A stretch of DNA of 53,117 bases from an uncultured Eubacteriales bacterium (GTDB taxonomy: Bacteria > Bacillota > Clostridia > Oscillospirales > Oscillospiraceae), in NCBI GenBank assembly GCA_900321275.1, contig ONVI01000012.1, positions 1 to 53,117 on the forward strand, given 5' to 3'. Both the position numbers and the translations under genes were made by a program. The notes under the pieces are model-generated. The model ran no database searches. It was not told the DNA's origin and worked only from the letters and a program-made list of their open reading frames with translations. Below are positions 26,568-35,050 of the stretch, piece after piece. Each line of letters begins with the position of its first letter. Position 1 is the stretch's first letter.

Positions 26568-27902
26568 ATGGATCAGGAACAGGAGCTGGGGCAGGACTTT
26601 AGCTTCGCCTCCCTGGGTAAATTTGTCGCCCCCAGCATTTTTACTTTCGTTTTCATCGCGGTCTACCAGATGGTGGACGGGCTTTTTATCGAACGCTTCG
26701 TCGGGGAAATGGCCATCAGCGCCATCAACCTCTATTATCCCATCATCAGCCTCTTTATTGCCATCGGCGTCATGATCGGCACCGGCGGCAACGCCGTCAT
26801 CGTCAAAAAGGTAGGGGAGGGCAAGCGGAAAGAGGCGGGCGAAACCTTCTCCCGCGTCATCAGCTTTACGATCCTATGCGGCATTGCCTGTACTGCGATA
26901 TGCCTCGTATTCGCCGATCCTGTTATGCGCCTGTGCGGAGCAACGGACGGAAATATCGAATTTCTCCGCCCCTATTACCTCACGCTCAGCACCTTCTGCA
27001 TCGCCATCCTGCTCCAGTCGGAGCTCGGCATTCTGATCATCGGCGAGGGGAAAACCGTCGTTGCCGCAATCGTCATTATGGTGGGCGGCGTGCTCAACTG
27101 CGTGCTGGACTATGTCTTCATGCGCAATCTGAACATGGGCATCCGCGGCGCCGCCATCGCCACGGTGATCGGCTACTGCACCACGATCGCCTACGCGATC
27201 TGGTTCTATGTGATTGCCCGCAAGAGCTCCTATCATCTTGAGCTTGCAAAACCCGACCTGAAGGAGATCGGCTTCATCTGCTTCAACGGCTCCTCAGACA
27301 TGATCTCCAATCTCGCCCAGGGCGTCACGGTGCTGTTCATGAATCATCTGGCCTATCGCTGCTACGGCGAGGTCGGCGTCAGCGCTTTGACGGTGGTGAC
27401 CTATGTGCAGGTACTGATCATGATGGTCTTCATGGGCTTTACCTCCGCGGTGGAGCCGGTGTTTTCCTACCATTACGGCAGCGGAAACACGGAGATGCGA
27501 AGGAAGGTTTATCGACTCAGCATCCGGTGGTGCCTGGTGCTTGGCGCGGCGATCATGCTGCTGCTCTTCTTTTTCCGAAGCCAAGTGATCGATGTTTTCT
27601 TTGATCCGGGGACGTCTTTTTTTGACATCGCCTCGCTGGGCTATCTGCTCTCGCTGCCGGCCTGCCTTTTCGTCGGCGTCAACATCTTCGGCTCCGGGCT
27701 GTTTACGGCATTTTCCAACGGACTCGTATCAGGATTTTTGTCATTCGTGCGAACCTTCCTGATCCTGACAGCCTGCCTGTACGGTCTGACTGCTTTCTTC
27801 GGCGGCCCCGGCCTCTGGAGCGCCTGGCCGGCGGCGGAGTTTTTCAGCTGCCTTGTGACTGTATTTTTCCTGCGAAAGTATCGCAGCCGTTACCAATACT
27901 GA
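26568..27902 (+). CDS. MATE-family efflux transporter
   Basis: 444 residues, AAAGGGAG before the ATG, 12 bases after the synthetase. Twelve hydrophobic helices in two MATE halves: VAPSIFTFVFIAVYQMVDGLFI and INLYYPIISLFIAIGVMIGTGGNAVIVKK at the N-terminus, and SDMISNLAQGVTVLFMNHLAY starting the second half. MATE proteins export cationic or amphipathic small molecules using H+ or Na+ gradients. Its position directly after the synthetase makes the synthetase product the leading candidate cargo (inference). The N-terminus DQEQELGQDFSF is short and cytosolic. Confidence 0.92.
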   Translation: MDQEQELGQDFSFASLGKFVAPSIFTFVFIAVYQMVDGLFIERFVGEMAISAINLYYPIISLFIAIGVMIGTGGNAVIVKKVGEGKRKEAGETFSRVISFTILCGIACTAICLVFADPVMRLCGATDGNIEFLRPYYLTLSTFCIAILLQSELGILIIGEGKTVVAAIVIMVGGVLNCVLDYVFMRNLNMGIRGAAIATVIGYCTTIAYAIWFYVIARKSSYHLELAKPDLKEIGFICFNGSSDMISNLAQGVTVLFMNHLAYRCYGEVGVSALTVVTYVQVLIMMVFMGFTSAVEPVFSYHYGSGNTEMRRKVYRLSIRWCLVLGAAIMLLLFFFRSQVIDVFFDPGTSFFDIASLGYLLSLPACLFVGVNIFGSGLFTAFSNGLVSGFLSFVRTFLILTACLYGLTAFFGGPGLWSAWPAAEFFSCLVTVFFLRKYRSRYQY

Positions 27903-27918
27903 ATAAAGGAGAATCACT

Positions 27919-28218
27919 ATGCTGAATATCACCACAAAACGCGAGGGCGAAAACCTGCTTGTCCGTCTCGACGGACAGCTTGACAGGCTGACGGCACCGC
28001 AATTGTACGATACCCTGACAGCCAATCTGGACGGCGTAAAGAATCTCACGCTGGACTTTGAAAAGCTGGATTACACCTCCTCCGCAGGTCTGCGCGTGCT
28101 GTTGGCCACGGAGAAGGAAATCGGGAAGAAGGGCCGTATGGAGATCATCCACGTCAACGAGATGATCATGGACGCCTTTGAAGTCACGGGACTGGTGGAT
28201 ATATTCAATATTGTCTGA
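27919..28218 (+). CDS. STAS-domain anti-sigma factor antagonist-like protein
   Basis: 99 residues, a single STAS domain with AAAGGAGA upstream, 16 bases after the MATE gene. RLDGQLDRLTAPQLYDTL and LTLDFEKLDYTSSAGLRVLL follow the SpoIIAA/RsbV pattern. S55 aligns with the serine phosphorylated by the partner kinase. In partner switching the unphosphorylated form sequesters an HATPase kinase, and a PP2C phosphatase regenerates it. The next gene is such a phosphatase. No kinase or sigma factor gene is in this operon, so its target is the main open question. Confidence 0.93.
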   Translation: MLNITTKREGENLLVRLDGQLDRLTAPQLYDTLTANLDGVKNLTLDFEKLDYTSSAGLRVLLATEKEIGKKGRMEIIHVNEMIMDAFEVTGLVDIFNIV

Positions 28219-28256
28219 GCCAGCTTCCTTCGGGAAAAACCGGAAAGAGCTTTCAC

Positions 28257-29936
28257 ATGAAGAAAAACATATCAATCCGTTTTAAGCTCAATATTCTGAT
28301 CACCGGCATCATTCTGCTGGTCTCGATAAGCCTGGTTTTCGTCTACTATCGCGTACACTGCGAGACGGTGGATGAGCGCAACTTTGAGCTCGTCAGAAAG
28401 GCTGCGGTCTCGTCGAAGGATTATGATTTTATCAACGATGTCAGACAATTGCGCGAGACCATTTTGACCGAGAGCTTTCAGGAGCTTCGCCGGGAAGCGC
28501 TGGACGCGCAGGACCCGGAGATGATCCGAAACTATCTGGACGGCATCGAATGCGAGAGCCGCTACAGCGCTACGCTGCTGGAGTCTGTCGAAAACGTCGG
28601 GGATACGCTCATGGTGGCTACGGAGCTTTTCGGCGTGGACACGATCTACTTGCAGTTCGACCAGAACGGCGTGACCTATAACCTGGTTGATCCGTGCGAG
28701 GATATTTTCTGGATCGGTTCGATCGAGGAATCAATCTATGAGTTTGAGGAATACGAAGATAATGTGCGTATTCCGCCCACGGTCTACCATTCGGTCTACG
28801 GCTGGCGCTGCACGGCCTGCGAGCCGGTCCAGGACCCGGAGACGGGAGAACCGATATATTCTGTGGGCGCCGATGTAGACATGAATCAGGTCATACAAGA
28901 GCGGCACGAGTTCTTCTTTCAGAGCATTCTGCTTGTATTGATTCTGACGGTACTGGCCATCCTTATCTCCACACTTATGGCAAAACGCATGATCACGCAT
29001 CCGCTTCGTCAGCTCTCCGAAGCCACAAAGGCGTTCGCACATGAAGAAAACGGCTGTTCCAGAGACAGCGTTGCCAATCTTGATATACGCTCCCAGGATG
29101 AGATCGGGGAACTGTACCGTGACATTCGTTCCATGGAGGAGCGCATTGTGGTTTACACAGAAAATCTGACACGGATCACGGCGGAGCGGGAGCGCACGGA
29201 AACCGAACTGCGCACCGCCGCGGGAATCCAGATGTCCGTGCTGCCGGAGATCAGCGAATCCATTTCGGAGCGTCCTGAATTTGAACTTGCCGCCAGCATG
29301 AGCCCGGCGAAAGAGGTCGGCGGCGACTTTTACGATTTCTTCTTCATCGATGGGGATCATCTTGCGCTGGTGATCGCCGACGTGTCCGATAAGGGCGTGC
29401 CTGCGGCGCTGTTCATGATGTCTTCGAAGATCCTGCTTAATTACCGTGCCCGTCTGGGCGGAAGCCCGTCGGAAATCCTCAGCGCCGTGAATGTGGAGCT
29501 CTGCCGCAACAATCCCACCGATATGTTTGTGACGGTCTGGCTCGGGATCCTAGAGCTTTCGACAGGCCGTCTGTGCTGCTGCAACGCCGGACATGAGTAT
29601 CCCTTCCTCAGACAGAACGGGCGGTTCGCGCTCTATAAAGACAAGCATGCCCTGATGGTCGGTGCCCGTGAAGGAGTTCGTTACCGGGATTGTGAAATTC
29701 AGCTGTCTCCCGGCGACGCAATCTTTGTTTACACGGACGGCGTGCCGGAGGCGAAAAATGCGGAGAACGATTTTTTCGGACTGGAGCGCACGGAGCAGGT
29801 GCTCAACAACGCTGAAAAGGAGAGCGCTGAGGGAATCCTTGACGCCATCAGGCAGGTGACGGACGCCTTCCGGGGAGAAGCGCAGCAATTTGACGACCTT
29901 ACCATGCTCTGCGTGATTTATAAAGGCCGACAATAG
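28257..29936 (+). CDS. Membrane-anchored SpoIIE/RsbU-type PP2C phosphatase with HAMP
   Basis: 559 residues. Helix one (~10-28), a ~190-residue extracellular sensor, helix two (~222-242), a HAMP segment beginning KRMITHPLRQLSEATKAF, a short coiled coil, then the PP2C domain (~320-559). The metal-binding acids are in place: GGDFYDFF, IADVSDKGVPAALFM, FVYTDGVPEA and QFDDLTML. It should dephosphorylate a phospho-STAS protein, most simply the product of the preceding gene (38-base gap), in response to an external signal. The ribosome site is GGAAAGAG. This completes the synthetase-MATE-STAS-phosphatase operon. Confidence 0.93.
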   Translation: MKKNISIRFKLNILITGIILLVSISLVFVYYRVHCETVDERNFELVRKAAVSSKDYDFINDVRQLRETILTESFQELRREALDAQDPEMIRNYLDGIECESRYSATLLESVENVGDTLMVATELFGVDTIYLQFDQNGVTYNLVDPCEDIFWIGSIEESIYEFEEYEDNVRIPPTVYHSVYGWRCTACEPVQDPETGEPIYSVGADVDMNQVIQERHEFFFQSILLVLILTVLAILISTLMAKRMITHPLRQLSEATKAFAHEENGCSRDSVANLDIRSQDEIGELYRDIRSMEERIVVYTENLTRITAERERTETELRTAAGIQMSVLPEISESISERPEFELAASMSPAKEVGGDFYDFFFIDGDHLALVIADVSDKGVPAALFMMSSKILLNYRARLGGSPSEILSAVNVELCRNNPTDMFVTVWLGILELSTGRLCCCNAGHEYPFLRQNGRFALYKDKHALMVGAREGVRYRDCEIQLSPGDAIFVYTDGVPEAKNAENDFFGLERTEQVLNNAEKESAEGILDAIRQVTDAFRGEAQQFDDLTMLCVIYKGRQ

Positions 29937-29965
29937 TATAAGATAAATAGTACAAAAATATATGG

Positions 29966-30005
29966 AAATCCCCCCGAGTACGATGGTTCGTATGCGGGGG
30001 GATTT
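29966..30005 (+). terminator. Terminator of the synthetase-MATE-STAS-phosphatase operon
   Basis: AAATCCCCCCGAGTACGA pairs with TCGTATGCGGGGGGATTT around a 4-base loop (one mismatch). A short TTTCT tail follows. Confidence 0.75.
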
Positions 30006-30049
30006 CTCCGCCTGAACTGTCAGAAGAATTTCAGCGGCTCGTCGTCTGA

Positions 30050-30628
30050 TTATTTCCGGCGCAGGATGCGATGGAGGAACGGTTTCGGACCGGTATGCTT
30101 GATGCTGCTCCCCTGGAAGAAATCTTTAACCGCGGCGTATTTATCCGCGGTAGAAACAATCACGCCCTCAAGGGAATTCGGATGTTTGCTGTGCGCAGCC
30201 GGCCACATATGCCGTTCAATGATATCTGCGGATTTGTCACTCAGATTGTTTGCCAGCGCACGCGCAATTACTACGGAGTCGATCGGATGCTGCCGATAGC
30301 ATTCACGATTGCCCGAAAATTTCTCATAACGGCCGAGAATCCCAAGATCGTGACAGAGCGAAGCTTTTACAACATCGGGAATATCCGTCTTGATATGGAG
30401 TCTGTGCAGCAAGTAGCACATGGCAAGACTCGCTTTTGCGACACGGAGCGTATGCTCGCCAACCGTGGACCAGTTATGATGCGTTTGCTGAAATGCCTTT
30501 TCCATTTCGCCGGAGTGAAGTATTTCCCCTCCATAGCGCTCCAGATCCTGCATGACCCGGTCATTTCTTGTGGCGCGTCTGTCATGCGCGATCCCTGATG
30601 AGGAATTTTGTTCAGACCTTCTGCTCAT
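30050..30628 (-). CDS. HD-domain phosphohydrolase
   Basis: I chose the ATG at 30628, which directly follows a long purine-rich site (GGAGGGAGGAGAGAG); an in-frame ATG at 30649 precedes that site. The 192 residues carry an HD fold: HNWSTVGEHTLRVAKASL, CHDLGILGRYEKF with the HD dyad, YRQHPIDSVVIARAL and ERHMWPAAHSKHP. A basic C-terminus follows. HD proteins hydrolyse phosphate esters of nucleotides or other small molecules; the substrate here is unknown. It converges on the phosphatase operon and is probably independent of it. Confidence 0.85.
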   Translation of the reverse strand: MSRRSEQNSSSGIAHDRRATRNDRVMQDLERYGGEILHSGEMEKAFQQTHHNWSTVGEHTLRVAKASLAMCYLLHRLHIKTDIPDVVKASLCHDLGILGRYEKFSGNRECYRQHPIDSVVIARALANNLSDKSADIIERHMWPAAHSKHPNSLEGVIVSTADKYAAVKDFFQGSSIKHTGPKPFLHRILRRK

Positions 30629-30857
30629 ATCTCTCTCCTCCCTCCGCATTCCATAAAGGGGATGGCATATAACCTGATATAAAAAAGTATAGCAAAGAAC
30701 GGAGCCCGCTGCAATTATATTTATCCTTTAAAATTTCTTAATTCAAGTGAAATCATAAACGATTGTTTCCCGGTCGATGATTTTATTGATTTTATCATAC
30801 GGTTGTGAGATAATACTTTTCGAAATGGAGCGGTGCTGATATGGAAAAATACAACAT

Positions 30858-31071
30858 ATGAGGCAGCGTATCGTATTCAGAAGCAGTTCGGTTATGGTAT
30901 TTCTGCTGCTTGTGTTTTCGGTGATTTTGAGCTTCTTCGGATACAGCGCCTTTACCGATGCAGTTGCTGAAAAACGTGCAGATGGCAGGCAAGGCGTTTG
31001 TAAAGGATGCGGAGCAGTCCGACGAGCTGACCATGATGTGTATGAAATATAAAGGGCCGCAGCGACAGTGA
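30858..31071 (+). pseudogene. Internally deleted remnant of a second SpoIIE/PP2C phosphatase
   Basis: From 30858 an open frame encodes a short basic start, a membrane helix (VMVFLLLVFSVILSFFGYSAF) and the beginning of a sensor. In a different frame, bases ~30973-31068 encode [21 protein letters not shown] followed by a stop at 31069-31071. That is the characteristic end of a PP2C domain (compare QFDDLTMLC at the end of the intact phosphatase ending at 29936). Sensor, HAMP and catalytic core are missing between the two parts. The simplest reading is one phosphatase gene collapsed by a large internal deletion. Confidence 0.7.
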
Positions 31072-31142
31072 GCTGTGCCGGCAGTACAGCCGCGCCATGG
31101 ATAATGAACGCATCATTTTTATACGACAATAAGGAGATCAGG

Positions 31143-31748
31143 ATGAAAAAGGTATTGATTTTATGCTTCGTATTTGCTCTGCTGCTAACAGGCTGCGGAA
31201 AGAAAACGAATGACACGGGACCCGCCGTTCAGCAGGCGGCCGAACCATTTCAGAAAACGCGGCATGCGGAAATCAGCGTCAGGGACTACGGGACGATAAA
31301 GTTGGAACTCGATGAAGGCAGTGCCCCGATCACGGTTGCCAATTTTATCAGGCTTGCCTGTGATGGCTTTTATGACGGCCTTACATTCCATCGCATCATG
31401 GATGGATTTATGATTCAGGGAGGAGATCCGGACGGAAACGGAACCGGCGGTTCTTCCGAAAAAATCAAAGGGGAGTTTTCACAGAATGGTGTAAGCAACC
31501 CGATCAGCCATGTAAAAGGCGTAATCTCCATGGCGCGTGCCAATGATCCTGACAGCGCCAGCTCGCAGTTTTTTATCACGGTTGCCGATTCTACCTTCCT
31601 GGACGGAAGCTACGCGGCATTCGGACGCGTGACGGACGGGATGGACGTTGCCGAAAGAATAGCAAAAGACGCGAAACCCGTTGACAATAACGGAACGATT
31701 CCGCCGGAGCAGCAGCCGGTAATAGAACGTATTGTAATCACAGATTGA
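31143..31748 (+). CDS. Cyclophilin-type peptidyl-prolyl isomerase lipoprotein
   Basis: 201 residues, AAGGAGA upstream. The signal peptide ends in the lipobox LLTGC (lipid anchor on C18). The cyclophilin domain contains [56 protein letters not shown] and [14 protein letters not shown], including the Arg, Phe, Met and Gln residues of the active site. It catalyses cis-trans isomerisation of proline bonds in secreted proteins outside the membrane. It stands alone between the phosphatase remnant and a regulator gene. Confidence 0.93.
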   Translation: MKKVLILCFVFALLLTGCGKKTNDTGPAVQQAAEPFQKTRHAEISVRDYGTIKLELDEGSAPITVANFIRLACDGFYDGLTFHRIMDGFMIQGGDPDGNGTGGSSEKIKGEFSQNGVSNPISHVKGVISMARANDPDSASSQFFITVADSTFLDGSYAAFGRVTDGMDVAERIAKDAKPVDNNGTIPPEQQPVIERIVITD

Positions 31749-31827
31749 TGACAGGATTCTCAAAGTTTACTCTTCTCGCGGAAATGTATATTGGATCAGA
31801 ATCAAATCATGGAAAGGGGCTGTCATT

Positions 31828-32412
31828 TTGAATCTCAAGGAACTTCGTGAAAAAAGGGGGCTCACCCAGACTGCGCTTGCAAAATCCCTCGGGGTGAGCA
31901 GCAACGCCGTTTCCGCAATCGAAAGCGGACGACTCAAACTCAGCGGAAAGCTATCCGACAAGATCAAAGAGGTTTACGGAGAAGTCATCGAGCCTGAGAC
32001 GAGGAAAGCCAAGGCTGTGAAGATCAGCGTCGAAGAGAAGGCGGAGGCGATGGAGAAGAAAGCGGAAGCGATCCTTGAAACCGCGGGAGCCGAGGCTGTT
32101 CTTGATGCCGAAAAGAAGATAGAGGAAAAGACGAGGAAAAGAAAGGCAAGGAAACAGGCGGCGAAGCCCGCTGTTGAAGCCGGCGCTTTGGCTGTAGCCG
32201 CCGTTGCCGCTGATGTTGAAAAGAAAATTGAAAACACGATAAAAAACACAAAGAGAACAAAAATCGTGATTCAGTCTCAGATGGGCAGAGAAATAACGCC
32301 TGACGAAATCCTGGCAAAAATCGGCGAGGCGGATACGGTCTATATCCGCGTCGATCAGAACAAAGCGTATTGGGTGAAAGGCAAAGAAACGGGTTCTGTC
32401 GATTTGTGGTAA
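31828..32412 (+). CDS. XRE-type HTH protein with C-terminal DUF6465 domain
   Basis: TTG start with AAAGGGG 8 bases upstream; 194 residues. Residues 1-55 form a Cro/CI helix-turn-helix (LKELREKRGLTQTALAKSLGVSSNAVSAIESGRLKLS). Residues ~65-145 are a charged Ala/Lys/Glu-rich coiled coil. The last ~50 (KIVIQSQMGREITPDEILAKIG, then YIRVDQNKAYWVKG) match DUF6465. Many Clostridia encode such regulators; the target is unknown. A terminator follows, separating it from the galactoside genes. Confidence 0.85.
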   Translation: MNLKELREKRGLTQTALAKSLGVSSNAVSAIESGRLKLSGKLSDKIKEVYGEVIEPETRKAKAVKISVEEKAEAMEKKAEAILETAGAEAVLDAEKKIEEKTRKRKARKQAAKPAVEAGALAVAAVAADVEKKIENTIKNTKRTKIVIQSQMGREITPDEILAKIGEADTVYIRVDQNKAYWVKGKETGSVDLW

Positions 32413-32420
32413 AAATATGT

Positions 32421-32460
32421 CTCCGGATGATTTGCTTTGCATCATTCCGGAGGCATTTCT
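32421..32460 (+). terminator. Terminator after the XRE/DUF6465 gene
   Basis: CTCCGGATGAT and ATCATTCCGGAG pair with a single bulge around a 9-base loop, followed by a T-rich stretch. Confidence 0.65.
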
Positions 32461-32618
32461 TTTCGGAATGATCCGGGTTATGGAGTGGGTTTGGAGGGCC
32501 GGACCGTGCATATGGATAATCCTTGAGCAGGCTGCACAAATCATATGAGACTCATTTGTGTACACTGCCGGAGAAACAGGCTTGTGACGGAATTGACGAT
32601 GAATTGATAAAAAAGCTG

Positions 32619-32648
32619 TTGCATTATAGGCACTTTGCATGGTATGAT
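32619..32648 (+). promoter_or_regulatory. Promoter of the galactoside ABC locus
   Basis: TTGCAT (32619-32624), an 18-base spacer and TATGAT (32643-32648), about 100 bases before the binding-protein gene. The 336-base gap also holds the preceding terminator and a 7-bp dyad (CACAAAT / ATTTGTG) near 32535-32560. No gene is visible in it. Confidence 0.55.
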
Positions 32649-32748
32649 AGGTTCACAGCATGATTAAAGCCTCGAGAATTGTCAGTTTTGCACAGACGGC
32701 ACTTTTCGGGGAATTCATGCACGGAAAATAATATTTGGAGGCTACATC

Positions 32749-34032
32749 ATGAAGAAACTCTTCGCGCTCCTTCTCACCGCGGCAATGGTCTTTTCGTTTA
32801 TGGCCATGTCCGGCTCCGCATTCGCCGCAGACGACAACACCCTGTCCGTCTATGCCTGGGACGCAAACTTCAACATTCCCGCGCTGAAGGCTGCCGAGGC
32901 CGCCTTCCAGAAGGTCAACCCCGACTTCAAACTTGAGATCGCCACGCAGTCCGGCTCCTCCGACGTCGAGCAGGCTATGACCCTGGCCGGCTCCTCCGGC
33001 GATGTGAGCTCCCTGCCCGACATCGTCCTCTTCCAGGATCACTTCATTCAGTCCTACGTCGCGGACTATCCTGACTGCTGGATTCCCCTCGAGGGCGCCA
33101 ACATCAACTGGGACGATTTCGGCGCTGAGAAGCTGAGCTACAGCACGATCGACGGCCAGCACTACGGCGCTCCCGTCGACAACGGCACCGCCATCTTTGC
33201 CTACCGCACCGACGTGCTTGAGCAGTGCGGCTATACCCTTGCCGACTTGACCGGAATCACATGGGATCGCTGGCTTGAGATCGCCCGTGACGTCAAGGAG
33301 AAGACCGGCTTTGCGCTTCTCTCCATGGATCACTCCGGCGACGACCTGCCTTACATGATGATGCAGGCCGAGGGCCTCTCTCAGTGGAAAGACGGCAAGC
33401 CCTTCTTTGCCGACAATGAGCCTCTTGAGCGTATCATCGGCGTCATTGTCCAGGGCGCCAAGGACGGCACCATCCTCCTTGCCAACTCCTGGTCCGAGTA
33501 CTGTGATCAGACCATCGTCGGCAACCAGGTTGCGGGCGTCATGAACGGCAACTGGATCATCCCCACGATCGAGCAGGTCGCTGACAACAGCGGCAAGTGG
33601 GCCCTGACCACCATCCCCACGCTTGACGGCGGCAAGGAAGGCTACGCGGCCAATGGCGGCTCCTCCCTGTACATCACCGGCAACTGCAAGAATGTCGACC
33701 TTGCCAAGGAATTCCTCGCCTACACCTTCGGCGGCGGCGAGGGCTCCATGGAGACCTATGACAATGCCCTGCGCAACGGCGGCGTTATCACCTGCTGCAT
33801 CTCTGCCGGCGGCTCCGATGTTTACAAGGAAGGCGTCCCGTACTTCGGCGGCCAGGCCATTTACAGCGACATCGTCGGCATGGGCGCTTTTGTCCCGGTC
33901 GTTGAGCAGAACGATTTCCATTACACTGCCCGTACTTACATCGGCAACGCCATCACCAACATCATCAACGGCGCCGATCTGAAGGGCGAGCTCCAGTCCG
34001 CGCAGGAGCAGGTCGAGTTTGAGATGGGCTGA
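32749..34032 (+). CDS. ABC transporter sugar-binding protein
   Basis: 427 residues. The signal peptide ends SAFAADD; no lipobox Cys is present, unusual for a Gram-positive binding protein. The mature part fits the SBP_bac_1 family for oligosaccharides: LSVYAWDANFNIPALKAAEAAFQKVNPDF, PDIVLFQDHF, GAPVDNGTAIFAYRTDVLEQCGY and AGVMNGNWIIPTIEQ. It captures an extracellular sugar for the two permeases that follow. The neighbouring beta- and alpha-galactosidases suggest galactose-containing oligosaccharides. Its codon use is strongly biased to C-ending codons, as expected of a highly expressed gene. Confidence 0.92.
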   Translation: MKKLFALLLTAAMVFSFMAMSGSAFAADDNTLSVYAWDANFNIPALKAAEAAFQKVNPDFKLEIATQSGSSDVEQAMTLAGSSGDVSSLPDIVLFQDHFIQSYVADYPDCWIPLEGANINWDDFGAEKLSYSTIDGQHYGAPVDNGTAIFAYRTDVLEQCGYTLADLTGITWDRWLEIARDVKEKTGFALLSMDHSGDDLPYMMMQAEGLSQWKDGKPFFADNEPLERIIGVIVQGAKDGTILLANSWSEYCDQTIVGNQVAGVMNGNWIIPTIEQVADNSGKWALTTIPTLDGGKEGYAANGGSSLYITGNCKNVDLAKEFLAYTFGGGEGSMETYDNALRNGGVITCCISAGGSDVYKEGVPYFGGQAIYSDIVGMGAFVPVVEQNDFHYTARTYIGNAITNIINGADLKGELQSAQEQVEFEMG

Positions 34033-34065
34033 TCCTGTCGCCCAAACTCCCGTATACACCAAAAA

Positions 34066-34104
34066 CGGCATTGCCCCGTCATGCGATATGGCGGGGCAAT
34101 GCCG
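34066..34104 (+). promoter_or_regulatory. Intergenic stem-loop after the binding-protein gene
   Basis: Perfect 13-bp stem (CGGCATTGCCCCG with its complement) and a 13-base loop, no T-tract. Such stem-loops between binding-protein and permease genes commonly stabilise the upstream message or attenuate the downstream genes. Confidence 0.7.
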
Positions 34105-34177
34105 CTAAAGGCGGAATCCTGCTTCGCTTTTGCATTCATCCGCGATTGAGAACGCTCATCCGATTGGAGGGATTTCT

Positions 34178-35050
34178 ATGGAGAAGAAAACCAACCGCTG
34201 GGGCTGGGCCTTTCTGATCACGGCCTCAGCCATGATTATGATTTTCAGCTTTTATCCGATGATTGCCGCGCTTATCACCTCGTTCAAAACCGGCTCGAGC
34301 GCCAACATGAAATGGGCTGAGCCGTGGTACAACAACTATGCCCGCATGTTCAAGGACAAGACCTTTATCACCTCGCTGAAAAACACCTTCCTGTATCTGA
34401 TCATACAGGTGCCTGTGATGCTCGTGCTGGCGATCCTGCTTGCTCAGCTGCTCAATAATCCCCACCTCAAATGCCGGGGACTGTTTCGCACCTGCATCTT
34501 CCTGCCCTGCGCAATCTCACTGGTCTCTTACTCGCTGATCTTCCGCACCCTGTTCTACGATACCGGCCTCATAAACTCCGTGCTTATGAAGCTGGGGATC
34601 ATCCATGAGAACATCAAATGGCTCGGCCAGACAAACACCGCCCGCGGCGTCATTATCTTTGCGCTGATCTGGCGCTGGACGGGGTATAACATGGTGTTCT
34701 ATCTGGCGGGACTGCAAAACCTGGATTACCAGGTCTATGAAGCCGCACAGATCGACGGTGCCAACGGCTGGCAGACCTTCTGGAAGATCACCGTCCCGCA
34801 GCTTCGCCCCGTCATCATCATGACCGTTATCATGTCCATCAACGGCACCCTCCAGCTCTATGACGAATCCGTCAACCTTACAAACGGCGGCCCGGCGGGC
34901 ACCACGATGACCATGTCGCACCATATCTATAACACCGCGTTTCAGGGCAAGGCCAACTTTGGCTATGCCTCGGCGCTGTCCTTCGTCGTTTTCATACTGG
35001 TGGCGATTCTTGCCGCGATCAACCTGAAAGTTGGTGATAAACGTGACTGA
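34178..35050 (+). CDS. ABC sugar transporter permease, MalF/LacF type
   Basis: 290 residues. ATG at 34178 is chosen for its TTGGAGGG site; an ATG at 34130 has none. Six membrane helices. The ATPase-contact EAA loop reads YEAAQIDGANGWQTFWKITVPQLRP. It pairs with the next permease (8-base overlap) to form the translocation channel for the sugar bound by the preceding protein. No ATPase gene is present in the locus. Confidence 0.92.
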   Translation: MEKKTNRWGWAFLITASAMIMIFSFYPMIAALITSFKTGSSANMKWAEPWYNNYARMFKDKTFITSLKNTFLYLIIQVPVMLVLAILLAQLLNNPHLKCRGLFRTCIFLPCAISLVSYSLIFRTLFYDTGLINSVLMKLGIIHENIKWLGQTNTARGVIIFALIWRWTGYNMVFYLAGLQNLDYQVYEAAQIDGANGWQTFWKITVPQLRPVIIMTVIMSINGTLQLYDESVNLTNGGPAGTTMTMSHHIYNTAFQGKANFGYASALSFVVFILVAILAAINLKVGDKRD

